Part shown: piece by piece, positions 1 to 7,246 of the stretch
Layout of the letters: the number at the start of each line of letters is the position of its first letter
How positions within the stretch are numbered: the first letter of the stretch is position 1
Assembly (NCBI GenBank): GCA_938084195.1
Contig: CALKDJ010000164.1
Location: 1-10,892, forward strand
Origin: an uncultured Methylophilaceae bacterium
GTDB taxonomy: Bacteria; Pseudomonadota; Gammaproteobacteria; Burkholderiales; Methylophilaceae
Reading direction: 5' to 3'
Length of the DNA: 10,892 nt
Position numbers and translations under genes: made by a program
Notes under the pieces: model-generated
Databases searched by the model: none
The model's input: only the letters and a program-made list of their open reading frames with translations
Told to the model about the DNA's origin: nothing

Positions 1-1
1 C

Positions 2-343
2 TGTCGAATTTGGGCCAATTCCTTAGATGTTTGTAAAACTGGAATGATGCATCCAAGTTTCTTGCTGTTAAGACATGAAAAAATGCATGGAAACGATGGA
101 ATAAAAGAAATGTTTGCTAGTATCTTTAATCATCTTGAAATTTTAAATGACGATAACTGTGTAAATTTTGCGTCCCAAACCTTTTGCCACCCGACTAAAA
201 TAACTACAAGTGATGCAGTTAAAGATAGTTTAAAAAACCGAATTTTCAGATGGAAAAGTTTTTCGGATATCGAGAAAAAAACCTTTGTGGAAATATGTGG
301 GCATGCAATGGAATACTTTGATTATGAAGTGCCTCAATACTAA
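2..343 (+). CDS. Sulfotransferase, C-terminal part (5' end outside window)
   Basis: The frame is open from base 2 to the TAA at 341-343, so this is the last 113 residues of a gene cut by the left edge. The ATG at 44 is internal, because the protein reads meaningfully upstream of it. What is visible matches the end of PAPS-dependent sulfotransferases of the Sulfotransfer_1/3 type. There is an 'FLLLRHEKM' strand (equivalent to the usual '..LRYEDL..' segment), then a short helix region, and a C-terminal 'RWKSFSD.EKKTFVEICGHAMEYFDY' stretch like the K-W-x-x-x-L-s-x-e-e/..icg..m...Y ending common in that family. The PAPS-binding loops lie off the window, so activity cannot be judged. The next sulfotransferase starts 5 bases downstream. 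The acceptor is unknown but, from context, is probably a surface glycan. Confidence 0.7.
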   Translation, partial: CRIWANSLDVCKTGMMHPSFLLLRHEKMHGNDGIKEMFASIFNHLEILNDDNCVNFASQTFCHPTKITTSDAVKDSLKNRIFRWKSFSDIEKKTFVEICGHAMEYFDYEVPQY

Positions 344-348
344 ATATA

Positions 349-1137
349 GTGATTGGCCAAGCCTACATTTCTCACGAAAAAAAGTTTGTTCTTTTTTGGT
401 CCCCCAAATGTGGTAGTACTGCCATATCAAAATGGTTTATTCACAATATTTTTGAGTCTGAAAAGGTACCTCAAGTTATTAATAGACGAATGCTAGCAAA
501 ATTTGGTTATGCTTGCCAAGCAGAGAAAGCTCAAGAATTCGTCTTAAACGAGAATTATAAATCAATTTTCCTTTGTAGAAACCCCTACACTAGGTCTGTT
601 TCTACTTTCATAAATAAATTTTATGTAAAACACCGCATACCAATTTTAAATTATGGTGATCTTGAACCTTTTGCACGAAGTTTTGTTGATAACTTCAATC
701 AGCATAGACAAAGGGCTTGTAAATTGTTTGATATAAGTTTCGTTGAATATTTGAAATTTATACAAATTTGTATGACGGAGGGCTTCCACATAGACAGGCA
801 TTGGGAAACTCAGGTTCCGAGAAATACTAATTTTCGTGTTATTCCTGATTTTATTATAAGACAAGAAAGTTTAGCTGAAGACTTGGGAAAAATAAATCAG
901 TCTCTTGGTTTGAAATGCTACCTTCCAAAAATATCCAACAAAACTTCTTATAATAGTTTTTATAAAATAGAAAGTAGGGATTTTTCATCCCAATCTAATA
1001 AGTTTTGCCATAATCGTTATATAGCCCTCGGTTATAATAATCTCATTAATGCTTCTACCGCTACTTTGATTTCAGAAATATATCAAAGAGATTTTGATTA
1101 TTTTGAGTATGATCCAAGAAATTATCAAAATCTATGA
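349..1137 (+). CDS. PAPS-dependent sulfotransferase (Sulfotransfer_2-like), GTG start
   Basis: This protein of 262 residues should transfer sulfate from PAPS to a carbohydrate hydroxyl. The 5'-phosphosulfate loop is visible near the N-terminus as 'FWSPKCGST' (residues 16-24, Lys20). The 3'-phosphate-binding motif is 'CRNPYTRSVSTF' (residues 76-87), with the expected Arg77 and Ser85 spaced by eight. The R-N-P-Y-x-R form is typical of the HNK-1/chondroitin-type Sulfotransfer_2 group. His-rich and basic segments follow, and I see no signal peptide or membrane segment, so it is probably cytoplasmic. GTG at 349 is the only standard start between the in-frame stop at 325-327 and the PAPS loop, and no good ribosome-binding site precedes it. 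Its TGA overlaps the ATG of the next gene, which suggests translational coupling. The acceptor sugar cannot be read from sequence. Confidence 0.85.
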   Translation: MIGQAYISHEKKFVLFWSPKCGSTAISKWFIHNIFESEKVPQVINRRMLAKFGYACQAEKAQEFVLNENYKSIFLCRNPYTRSVSTFINKFYVKHRIPILNYGDLEPFARSFVDNFNQHRQRACKLFDISFVEYLKFIQICMTEGFHIDRHWETQVPRNTNFRVIPDFIIRQESLAEDLGKINQSLGLKCYLPKISNKTSYNSFYKIESRDFSSQSNKFCHNRYIALGYNNLINASTATLISEIYQRDFDYFEYDPRNYQNL

Positions 1138-2114
1138 TATATATACTGACAAGAAGTTCTACTAATTCTTGTTACGAGAAATGGACTGATTATCTCCAGC
1201 ATCCATTTTCCTTTGTTAATAATTTTGATGAAAATTGGACTGCTCCTGAAGATTGTTCAATTATTATAACCCATGATACTTATCGTCCCGAACCTTGTGC
1301 TATCATCAGAAGGAGTGTCGAGCATCAAATCCCTGTTTTAATCTTAGCAGACGGAATTTTAGAGTACCGAAATTCCTGGAGGCAGAAACATGCTGTTACA
1401 TCAGGTGTTTTTAATCCGATACTTGGTCATAAACTAGCTTGTATTGGAGATTCACAAGTACGATTCCTTGAATCCATAGTGGAAAATATAGGTAAATGTG
1501 AATCTGTGGGCCTTCCCCGGTTAGAGGGCTTAGCTAATGAAACCGAAAAAAAATGTGATTCAAATTTACTAATTTGTTCGTCAAAGACTCCTTGGTTTAG
1601 GAAAGAAGATAAGTTACAAGTTATAGAAGCTTTTCGTGATTTAAAACAATATAAAAAAGATATTGAACAAATTTTCAATGTATCTCTTTTATGGAGAGTG
1701 ACTCAGGATTTGGCTAATTTAATTGATGTTGAAAGTAGTATTTCAAATCCACTTCATGTTGATTTATCAAGATCATGTGCTGTTGTGACGATGCCTTCTA
1801 CTGTAATGTTAGAATCCATGATTCTAGGTTTACCAGTTGCAATAGTTGATTATACTTCAAATCCTCATTATGTTCCTGCCGCTTGGTCGATTACAAAAAA
1901 AGATAAAATAATCTCAATTGTTAGAGAATTACTAACGCCTCCAAAGTCCAAACTAGAATTTCAGGAATCCATATTAAAAGATTCTTTACAAATGATCGAA
2001 TCTCCAAGTTTAAGATTAGCTAGACTAGTCGAGTGTATGATCAATGAGTCCTTGCAATGTCGCTTAGCCAATCAACCCCTCGCTTTTTCAAAAAAAATCC
2101 TGTCGCAAATATAA
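1134..2114 (+). CDS. GT-B-like surface-carbohydrate protein (putative glycosyltransferase)
   Basis: This protein of 326 residues is not a family I can name securely. Two features resemble the GT-B proteins of capsule and surface-carbohydrate synthesis (CDP-glycerol transferase/2-epimerase-like fold). The first is a mid-protein 'VGLPRLEG' (residues 125-132), like the 'G-x-P-R-x-D' segment of such enzymes. The second is 'MPSTVMLESMILGLPVAIVDY' (from residue 220, Glu227), like their C-terminal nucleotide-binding 'S-T-x-x-x-E-x-x-x-x-G-x-P' helix. An N-terminal 'ADGILEYRNSW' (from residue 72) may be in the acceptor half. No signal peptide or membrane span is visible. It starts inside the stop of the upstream sulfotransferase (ATGA), so the two are probably translated together. 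Likely role: transfer of a sugar or polyol phosphate during glycan assembly. The fold assignment is an inference from motifs, and the substrate is unknown. Confidence 0.6.
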   Translation: MIYILTRSSTNSCYEKWTDYLQHPFSFVNNFDENWTAPEDCSIIITHDTYRPEPCAIIRRSVEHQIPVLILADGILEYRNSWRQKHAVTSGVFNPILGHKLACIGDSQVRFLESIVENIGKCESVGLPRLEGLANETEKKCDSNLLICSSKTPWFRKEDKLQVIEAFRDLKQYKKDIEQIFNVSLLWRVTQDLANLIDVESSISNPLHVDLSRSCAVVTMPSTVMLESMILGLPVAIVDYTSNPHYVPAAWSITKKDKIISIVRELLTPPKSKLEFQESILKDSLQMIESPSLRLARLVECMINESLQCRLANQPLAFSKKILSQI

Positions 2115-2124
2115 TGAATAATCT

Positions 2125-3180
2125 ATGAATTTAATAGATCAACGAGAGGTTTTTTTGCAATTTGCACCTTGGTGTGTAGATGATATCAAGACCGATAGTT
2201 CAATAATCTCTATCAGTGGTTGGGCTGTTCCCTATAGGGGCAAGTGGGCAAGTCTGGAATTCTTTATAAATAATGAGCGAAAAAGTTATTTTCAAATAGA
2301 TCGAGTAGATCTAATTGAAGTTTTTACTTTCTGGAAAGAGATTGAAAAAACAGGGTTCAATATAGTTGTTCAAAGAGAGTCAATGAAATCAAAAATTGAT
2401 GAAATAGTTATCTCTAGAAATATGTTTTATGAGGATAGGATATTGGACAATTATTATTTCCCCCTCGAAGAACGACCATATTTAAACCTCCCTCCTAGCA
2501 ATTTAAGATCCCAAGTCCATGGATCAGATGCACCCTCAGCTTTTATTTTGGAGGGTTTTTCATCTTTTAGGAAATTAGATATGCTTTTTAAAAAATATCT
2601 TGGTCAGGGCATAGATGATCCTTTGCCGATTTTAGATTGGGGTTGTGGATGTGGCAGAGTGAGCAGGTATCTTAAAGGTGAGAATGAGGATTTTTATGGA
2701 GTCGACACCAATTACGAAAGTATACACTGGTGCAGAGAGAATTTGCCCGGAAACTTCGAAGTTTCATCCTCTTTGCCACCTTTGTATTTTCCAAATAATT
2801 ATTTTCATGCAATATACGGCGTATCAATCTTAACTCATTTAAACCCTAATGATCAGTTTCTTTGGATTAAAGAATTATTGCGTATAACTCGTGTTGGTGG
2901 AGTTATAATACTGTCATTTCATGGTATTCGTAGTCTTTTGAGATTTAACTTAAATGATTATGATTTTAACGAGCTGAATAAAAAAAATTTTGTTAATCTT
3001 GGTCGAAATACAACTTTTGATTTAATTGGTAATGAAGGAGCAAGATATTACGATATAGTACAGACTAAAAATTTACTTATATCTATATTGGGAGGTATGC
3101 ATTGTGACATATTTTTTCATGAAGGAGTCATTGGCAATCATCAAGATGTTTTAGTTTTAAAAAAACTTGGTGAGTTGTAA
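2125..3180 (+). CDS. Class I SAM-dependent methyltransferase with N-terminal beta-rich domain
   Basis: The C-terminal two thirds of this 351-residue protein is a Rossmann-type methyltransferase. Motif I is 'ILDWGCGCGRVSRYL' (residues 169-183, glycines 173/175/177) and the ribose-binding acid is in 'YGVDTN' (Asp194). 'FHAIYGVSILTHL' forms motif II/III, and 'LLRITRVGGVIILSFHG' is the usual post-motif helix and strand. The first 100 or so residues are separate. 'ISISGWAVPYRGKWASLEFFINNE' (from about residue 28) looks like the 'GWA' beta-sandwich segment sometimes attached to polysaccharide glycosyltransferases and methyltransferases, possibly carbohydrate-binding. Context suggests O-methylation of a sugar or capping of a glycan chain, but the substrate is inferred. 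It follows the upstream stop by 10 bases and has no clear Shine-Dalgarno sequence. Confidence 0.8.
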   Translation: MNLIDQREVFLQFAPWCVDDIKTDSSIISISGWAVPYRGKWASLEFFINNERKSYFQIDRVDLIEVFTFWKEIEKTGFNIVVQRESMKSKIDEIVISRNMFYEDRILDNYYFPLEERPYLNLPPSNLRSQVHGSDAPSAFILEGFSSFRKLDMLFKKYLGQGIDDPLPILDWGCGCGRVSRYLKGENEDFYGVDTNYESIHWCRENLPGNFEVSSSLPPLYFPNNYFHAIYGVSILTHLNPNDQFLWIKELLRITRVGGVIILSFHGIRSLLRFNLNDYDFNELNKKNFVNLGRNTTFDLIGNEGARYYDIVQTKNLLISILGGMHCDIFFHEGVIGNHQDVLVLKKLGEL

Positions 3181-3201
3181 GTCATTAAGAATTCAAATTC
3201 T

Positions 3202-5871
3202 ATGTGCCCCAAAAAAATACTTTTCATTTCACATAATTGTGAAATAAATGGTGCTGTAAATGTCTTGTTGGAGTTGGGTAAATTTTGGAAAAAACATGAA
3301 AAAGCTGCTTTTACTTTTTTATTCGGAATGCCAACTAATAATTTTTTACTAAATAAGTTTTCTAATCTTGGTGAAATATATAAGTTTGATGAAATCTCTC
3401 AGCTAAATGTTGAAGATTTTGATTTAGTCTTTTCCAATACGATTGCTAATGGTTGGATTTTGAAAATTCTCAATCCTTTAAAACCAATAGTCGTGACTTA
3501 TGTTCACGAAATGGAATTTGCAATTAGGAGTATGAAACCTTCAATCGTTAAAGGGACTTTTGAGTATTCAAATTACTTCATCGCATGTTCAATGAAGGTT
3601 AAGGAAAACTTATGTTATATTTTCAAAATAAGTAAACGAAGAGTTTCTGTAATAAATGGATTTATTTCTGAAAAAAAATCTCATGATGATTTTTCTAGAT
3701 CAGCGCATGAAGGAGATAGTGAAAAACTTACGATTGGTATATTAGCGAATATGGATTACAGAAAAGGCATTGACAGATTTCTGTCAGTTTTGCCCTCTTT
3801 ACCCCATGAAATTTCCAATCGTGAAATTTTTTGGATATGGTGTGGTCACGGTTCAAAGTTTTACGATAATTTCATTCCAGACTCGTGGAGAAATAGAGTT
3901 TCAATGCCTGGTTTAAAGAAGCAACCTTGGAATGAATTAGGAAAAATAGATCTTCTGTTTAGTTTTTCTAGGGAAGATCCTTTTCCGCTATCTTTTCTCG
4001 AAAGTTTAGCAAGAGGAATTCCAATTGCTGGAATCCAAGGGGCAGGTGGTATCGATGAGCTAGAAGTATTTGGCTATGCTAAGACATGCAAGTTTGAACT
4101 GAACTCAATTGTTGGATTGCTGAAGCTCTATTCAACAATAACAGATCCAAATTCTAGAAGAGTTCTACCATGGACTACAAGCAACCAGGCTCCGAAGATA
4201 ATAAGTAAGTGTAACTCATGGTTAAAAGGATCTTTCATCGACTCTTTTATCAGGATTCCGCGAGGTTACAGCTTAGAAACTTTAGGCAAAATAGACACAA
4301 AGCATGACGTTAGTGATAAAAAAAAATTTTCAGACAGCGAATTTTTACATTATTACCCAAATGATTCAAAAGCATCATTAACTGAAAATAATATTACTAC
4401 TAATGTTCTCTTCTCAGTGATTCTTCCAACTCACAACCCCAATCTATTTTTTTTAGCAAATGCAGTACATTCAATCATATCTCAAGTATACGGCAATTGG
4501 GAATTAATTATCGTTGATGACTGTTCGAATGATGAACAACTGAGAGATATTCTAAATTCCTATTCGGAGTTGGATTCTAGAATTCAGGTTTCTTTTCTTA
4601 ATACTCATAACCATATATCATCCACCTTGAATGAGGGTGCAAGAATTTCGAAGGGCAAGTGGGTAACTTTTATTGATCAAGATGATGAATTTCATCCATT
4701 TGCACTTTACAGAATAAAGCAATATTTAGAAATAGCACCTAACACATCAATTATTTACACGGATGAAGATAAAATTGATGAAAATGGAAAACATTTTGAT
4801 CCCTATTTAAAACCTGGTTGGAATTATCGCTTATTGCTATCTCAAAATTATTTTTGTCACCTTATTGCTATCGAAAGAGGGCTCTTTGATGAAATAAGCG
4901 GGTTTCGCGTTGGCTTTGAAGGAGCACAAGATTGGGATTTGTGTCTTCGTGCAACAAGCAAATTAAGAGCAGAGGAAATAGGGCATGTTGAAGAGGTTTT
5001 GTATCATTGGCGAGCTACTGAGGGTTCTACCGCGCTTTCGCTTTCTGAAAAAGGAAACTGGGTTTCACGTGCCCAGAATAAAACAATTGAATCTCACTTG
5101 CAGACTGTAGGTCTTAACGGACGGATTAAAAAAATCTTCGACCATTGGGAAATATTACCTGCGAAGAACTTTGCTGCCCCGAGGACATGTATGATCTATT
5201 ATGACAGTATAAGTTGTAAAAGCCATATTGATAAAAAGGACCCAACTGTTGAAAGACCATATTTAAAAATTTTGAACGCCGATCAATATAATACTGATCT
5301 TGATATCAAGTCTTTACCAGAATCTAAGGATTCAGAAGTTTTTATCTTTGCTTCTCGTTATATTGAACCCATGCATGAAGAATGGTTAGAACGGCTTATT
5401 TTTCATAGTTTAGCTCAAAACATAGGAGCGGTGGGTCCCAAACTGCTTCATCCTGGCACAAATCGGATTCTCTCTGCAGGAATGTTTTATCAAGATGGCA
5501 TGGTGCAACCGCTTTATGAATCATGTCCATTTGATTATTTAGGGGATAAGTGCCGTGCTATCCTTTCGCAAAATGTATGGTTTCTTCATCCTGCTTTACT
5601 GGTTATTCAGAAAAGTAAATTGCCATCAGATTTCATCTTAGGACAACAACCATTTAAAACCCTAACCATGCTTTGTGACTTTCTAGTAAACAAGGGATTT
5701 CAAAATCTATTTTTACCTTCTTCATGTTGTTACTTGCACGGACGAGAGAAAACTTGGTTTGAACGCATGGATTGTATCCATTACGAAAATCACAAACGAC
5801 CCATCAGGGATAAAACACTTAATAGCAATCATTCTTTAGTCCAAGGTGTCCCTCAAATAACGAAAAATTGA
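3202..5871 (+). CDS. Multi-module glycosyltransferase: GT4-like + GT2-like + degenerate GT2-like tail
   Basis: This 889-residue fusion has three parts. Residues 1 to about 345 are GT-B/GT4-like: 'ILFISHNCEINGA' at the start, 'GILANMDYRKGID' before the donor site, and 'SREDPFPLSFLESLARGIP' (Asp259-Glu267, the E-x7-E region with Asp in the first place). After a linker, residues 404 to about 625 are a GT-A/GT2 module: 'FSVILPTHNP' (404-413), 'IIVDDCSND' (436-444), the DxD-type 'FIDQDDEF' (Asp492, Asp494, Asp495), 'YTDEDKID' (519-526), the acceptor-side 'QDWDLCLR' (576-583) and 'LYHWR' (600-604). Residues about 705-870 resemble the second half of another GT2 domain ('EEWLERL', 'IGAVGPKLLHPG' at 741-752), but the nucleotide-binding half is missing and the DxD position reads 'FASRYIEP'. 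Likely role: adding two successive sugars to a lipid-linked glycan on the cytoplasmic side of the membrane. Donors and linkages are unknown. Confidence 0.88.
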   Translation: MCPKKILFISHNCEINGAVNVLLELGKFWKKHEKAAFTFLFGMPTNNFLLNKFSNLGEIYKFDEISQLNVEDFDLVFSNTIANGWILKILNPLKPIVVTYVHEMEFAIRSMKPSIVKGTFEYSNYFIACSMKVKENLCYIFKISKRRVSVINGFISEKKSHDDFSRSAHEGDSEKLTIGILANMDYRKGIDRFLSVLPSLPHEISNREIFWIWCGHGSKFYDNFIPDSWRNRVSMPGLKKQPWNELGKIDLLFSFSREDPFPLSFLESLARGIPIAGIQGAGGIDELEVFGYAKTCKFELNSIVGLLKLYSTITDPNSRRVLPWTTSNQAPKIISKCNSWLKGSFIDSFIRIPRGYSLETLGKIDTKHDVSDKKKFSDSEFLHYYPNDSKASLTENNITTNVLFSVILPTHNPNLFFLANAVHSIISQVYGNWELIIVDDCSNDEQLRDILNSYSELDSRIQVSFLNTHNHISSTLNEGARISKGKWVTFIDQDDEFHPFALYRIKQYLEIAPNTSIIYTDEDKIDENGKHFDPYLKPGWNYRLLLSQNYFCHLIAIERGLFDEISGFRVGFEGAQDWDLCLRATSKLRAEEIGHVEEVLYHWRATEGSTALSLSEKGNWVSRAQNKTIESHLQTVGLNGRIKKIFDHWEILPAKNFAAPRTCMIYYDSISCKSHIDKKDPTVERPYLKILNADQYNTDLDIKSLPESKDSEVFIFASRYIEPMHEEWLERLIFHSLAQNIGAVGPKLLHPGTNRILSAGMFYQDGMVQPLYESCPFDYLGDKCRAILSQNVWFLHPALLVIQKSKLPSDFILGQQPFKTLTMLCDFLVNKGFQNLFLPSSCCYLHGREKTWFERMDCIHYENHKRPIRDKTLNSNHSLVQGVPQITKN
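4318..4326 (+). repeat. A9 homopolymer in the GT4-GT2 linker
   Basis: Nine consecutive A residues encode Lys373-Lys375 of the fused glycosyltransferase, between the GT4-like and GT2-like modules. Gain or loss of one A would put the ribosome into a frame that stops within about 21 codons, leaving an isolated GT4 module. Whether slippage happens here is not shown by the sequence. A9 runs also occur by chance in AT-rich DNA, for example at 7165-7173 near the end of another gene. Confidence 0.5.
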
Positions 5872-5892
5872 ATCAAATAAAATTTTGTATTT

Positions 5893-6618
5893 ATGGTAAC
5901 AATCCTGTCAATACATATACCTAAAACTGCAGGTTCTTTTTTTGGGGAATTTCTCCGCAAGGCCTCACCAGAAATTTTGTTTTTTAATTATGGTCCTAAT
6001 AATCATGCTACTAAGGTTTTTCATAATGGCATTGAACTCTCTCTTGATTCCTATCAAGAAAAATGGGTCTTTTTCAAAAAGATGTGTAAGCAAAAAAAAG
6101 AGGGAACTGCAATTATGCATGGACATTTTCTTGCGAGTTCCTTTCTGAATGAAATTGAGAGTGCTAATTTTATTTTTTGGTTAAGAGAACCCTTGAGTAG
6201 GCTCATATCTCACTACTCCTACTGGAATAAGCAGATGAAAATACAGAATCGAGACATTGAGAAAAATTTGGGTTATAAAAGGCAATTATTTCGAAAGATG
6301 AATCCGACTTTTGAAGAATTTGCCTGCTCGTCTCATTTTACTAACTTGCAGGCACATTATGTTAAGCACTTGCCTATGAATAAAGTAGTCAATATTGGTA
6401 TTTTTGAAAAATTAAACATTTCTATAAAAAAAATCTCAGAACGTCTTCAATTAGCAAATAAAATGGATTCTAGAAATTTCATTAATGCTAGTCACTGTGA
6501 TTTGTTAAATGAATTCTCAGTCTCTGATTCAACTAAGTTAAAAATATTACAACACAACAACGAAGACATAAAACTGTATGAAAGAGTTGTTTGGGAAAAC
6601 TTTCCCGAAGTTTTTTAA
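5893..6618 (+). CDS. PAPS-dependent sulfotransferase (Sulfotransfer_2-like)
   Basis: This protein of 241 residues has a complete set of PAPS motifs. The 5'-phosphosulfate loop is 'SIHIPKTAGSFF' (residues 6-17, Lys11) and the 3'-phosphate motif is 'WLREPLSRLISHY' (Arg98, Ser106). An 'MHGHF' segment (residues 75-79) sits where heparan-sulfate 2-O-sulfotransferase relatives carry a catalytic or acceptor-side His. 'FEEFACSSHFTNLQAHYVKHL' and 'IGIFEKLNISIKKISERL' match the later 'N.q...l' and 'vG..E.f..sl..l' regions of that family. No signal peptide is present. It starts 21 bases after the glycosyltransferase, with no clear ribosome-binding site, and is followed after 8 bases by a divergent paralogue with the same 'HIPKT.G' and 'HGHF' signatures. 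The acceptor is presumably a sugar of the glycan made by this cluster. Confidence 0.87.
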   Translation: MVTILSIHIPKTAGSFFGEFLRKASPEILFFNYGPNNHATKVFHNGIELSLDSYQEKWVFFKKMCKQKKEGTAIMHGHFLASSFLNEIESANFIFWLREPLSRLISHYSYWNKQMKIQNRDIEKNLGYKRQLFRKMNPTFEEFACSSHFTNLQAHYVKHLPMNKVVNIGIFEKLNISIKKISERLQLANKMDSRNFINASHCDLLNEFSVSDSTKLKILQHNNEDIKLYERVVWENFPEVF

Positions 6619-6626
6619 GATTTTTA

Positions 6627-7235
6627 ATGATTGTTAGTGTTCATATACCAAAGACAGGAGGCACATCCTTTAGCTCAATTCTGTCTGCAGTTTATCAACA
6701 AAACATTTGGGTTAATTATGATCAACAATGGAGTCGTGCTGATATTAGAAAAGGCGATATACCTTATCATGTCGAATGTGTTCATGGGCATTTTGAACAT
6801 GATGCCTTTGACACTGTTTTTTCTGATATCAGCAAAATCACTTGGACTCGGGATCCTATTGAGCGAACATTATCATTGTATCAATACATACTGAAAAATC
6901 CTGACATAAATAATAAAACAACTTTTTATGTTTATGAAAAACAATTACTACTAGAAGAATTTATCGAGTTACCTTGGGTCCAAAACCAATCAATGAACTA
7001 TTTGAAGGATTCCCAACCCTATGATTTTCATTTTGTTGGCTTTTTGGATACATTTCAAAAATCACTCGAAAAATGTGCTGAAGTTTTAAATTGGGCATTC
7101 ACTCCTGAAATGGCATGGGTAAATAAAAATAACAATCCAATCACTATTTTAAGTCAAAGTTTGCAAAAAAAAATATATAAGCTGAATGAGCGAGAGTATG
7201 ATTGGATTTCCTCTGCAAAGTCTATATTCAGCTAA
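6627..7235 (+). CDS. PAPS-dependent sulfotransferase, tandem relative of the preceding gene
   Basis: This protein of 202 residues has the PAPS loop 'SVHIPKTGGTSF' (residues 4-15, Lys9), 'VHGHFE' (52-57) and the 3'-phosphate motif 'WTRDPIERTLSLY' (Arg75, Ser83). 'QNQSMNYLKDS' and 'HFVGFLDTFQKSLEKCAEVL' are the C-terminal landmarks of the Sulfotransfer_2 group. I chose the ATG at 6627 because it puts the PAPS loop as close to the N-terminus as in the preceding sulfotransferase, lies after that gene's stop, and has a weak AAGA at 6617-6620. An ATG at 6591 would add 12 residues overlapping the neighbour. The protein is short for the family but all core motifs are present. An A9 run (7165-7173) near the 3' end is a potential sequencing or slippage spot, so the exact C-terminus is slightly uncertain. 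Confidence 0.85.
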   Translation: MIVSVHIPKTGGTSFSSILSAVYQQNIWVNYDQQWSRADIRKGDIPYHVECVHGHFEHDAFDTVFSDISKITWTRDPIERTLSLYQYILKNPDINNKTTFYVYEKQLLLEEFIELPWVQNQSMNYLKDSQPYDFHFVGFLDTFQKSLEKCAEVLNWAFTPEMAWVNKNNNPITILSQSLQKKIYKLNEREYDWISSAKSIFS

Positions 7236-7246
7236 TAGCATATAGT

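Noticed and set aside
44..343. The ATG at 44 as the true start of a small 99-residue protein.
   Set aside because: The frame is open to the left edge and the protein looks like a sulfotransferase C-terminus, so it is a cut gene rather than a short one.
646..864. Minus-strand open frames at 230-430, 646-864, 1427-1678, 10046-10261 and 10571-10759.
   Set aside because: All lie inside well-supported plus-strand genes, show no family motifs and are of chance length for this composition.
6591..6626. Upstream ATG extending the second tandem sulfotransferase by 12 residues into the previous gene.
   Set aside because: The extra residues have no family likeness, and the ATG at 6627 matches the N-terminus of the neighbouring paralogue.
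5942..6894. Alternative plus-strand frames at 5942-6148 and 6631-6894.
   Set aside because: They overlap sulfotransferase genes with full motifs in the chosen frame, and their translations show no recognisable domain.
7202..7246. TTG start for the SGNH-like gene, overlapping the upstream stop.
   Set aside because: The ATG at 7247 gives a normal signal-anchor N-terminus; the upstream extension adds nothing recognisable.
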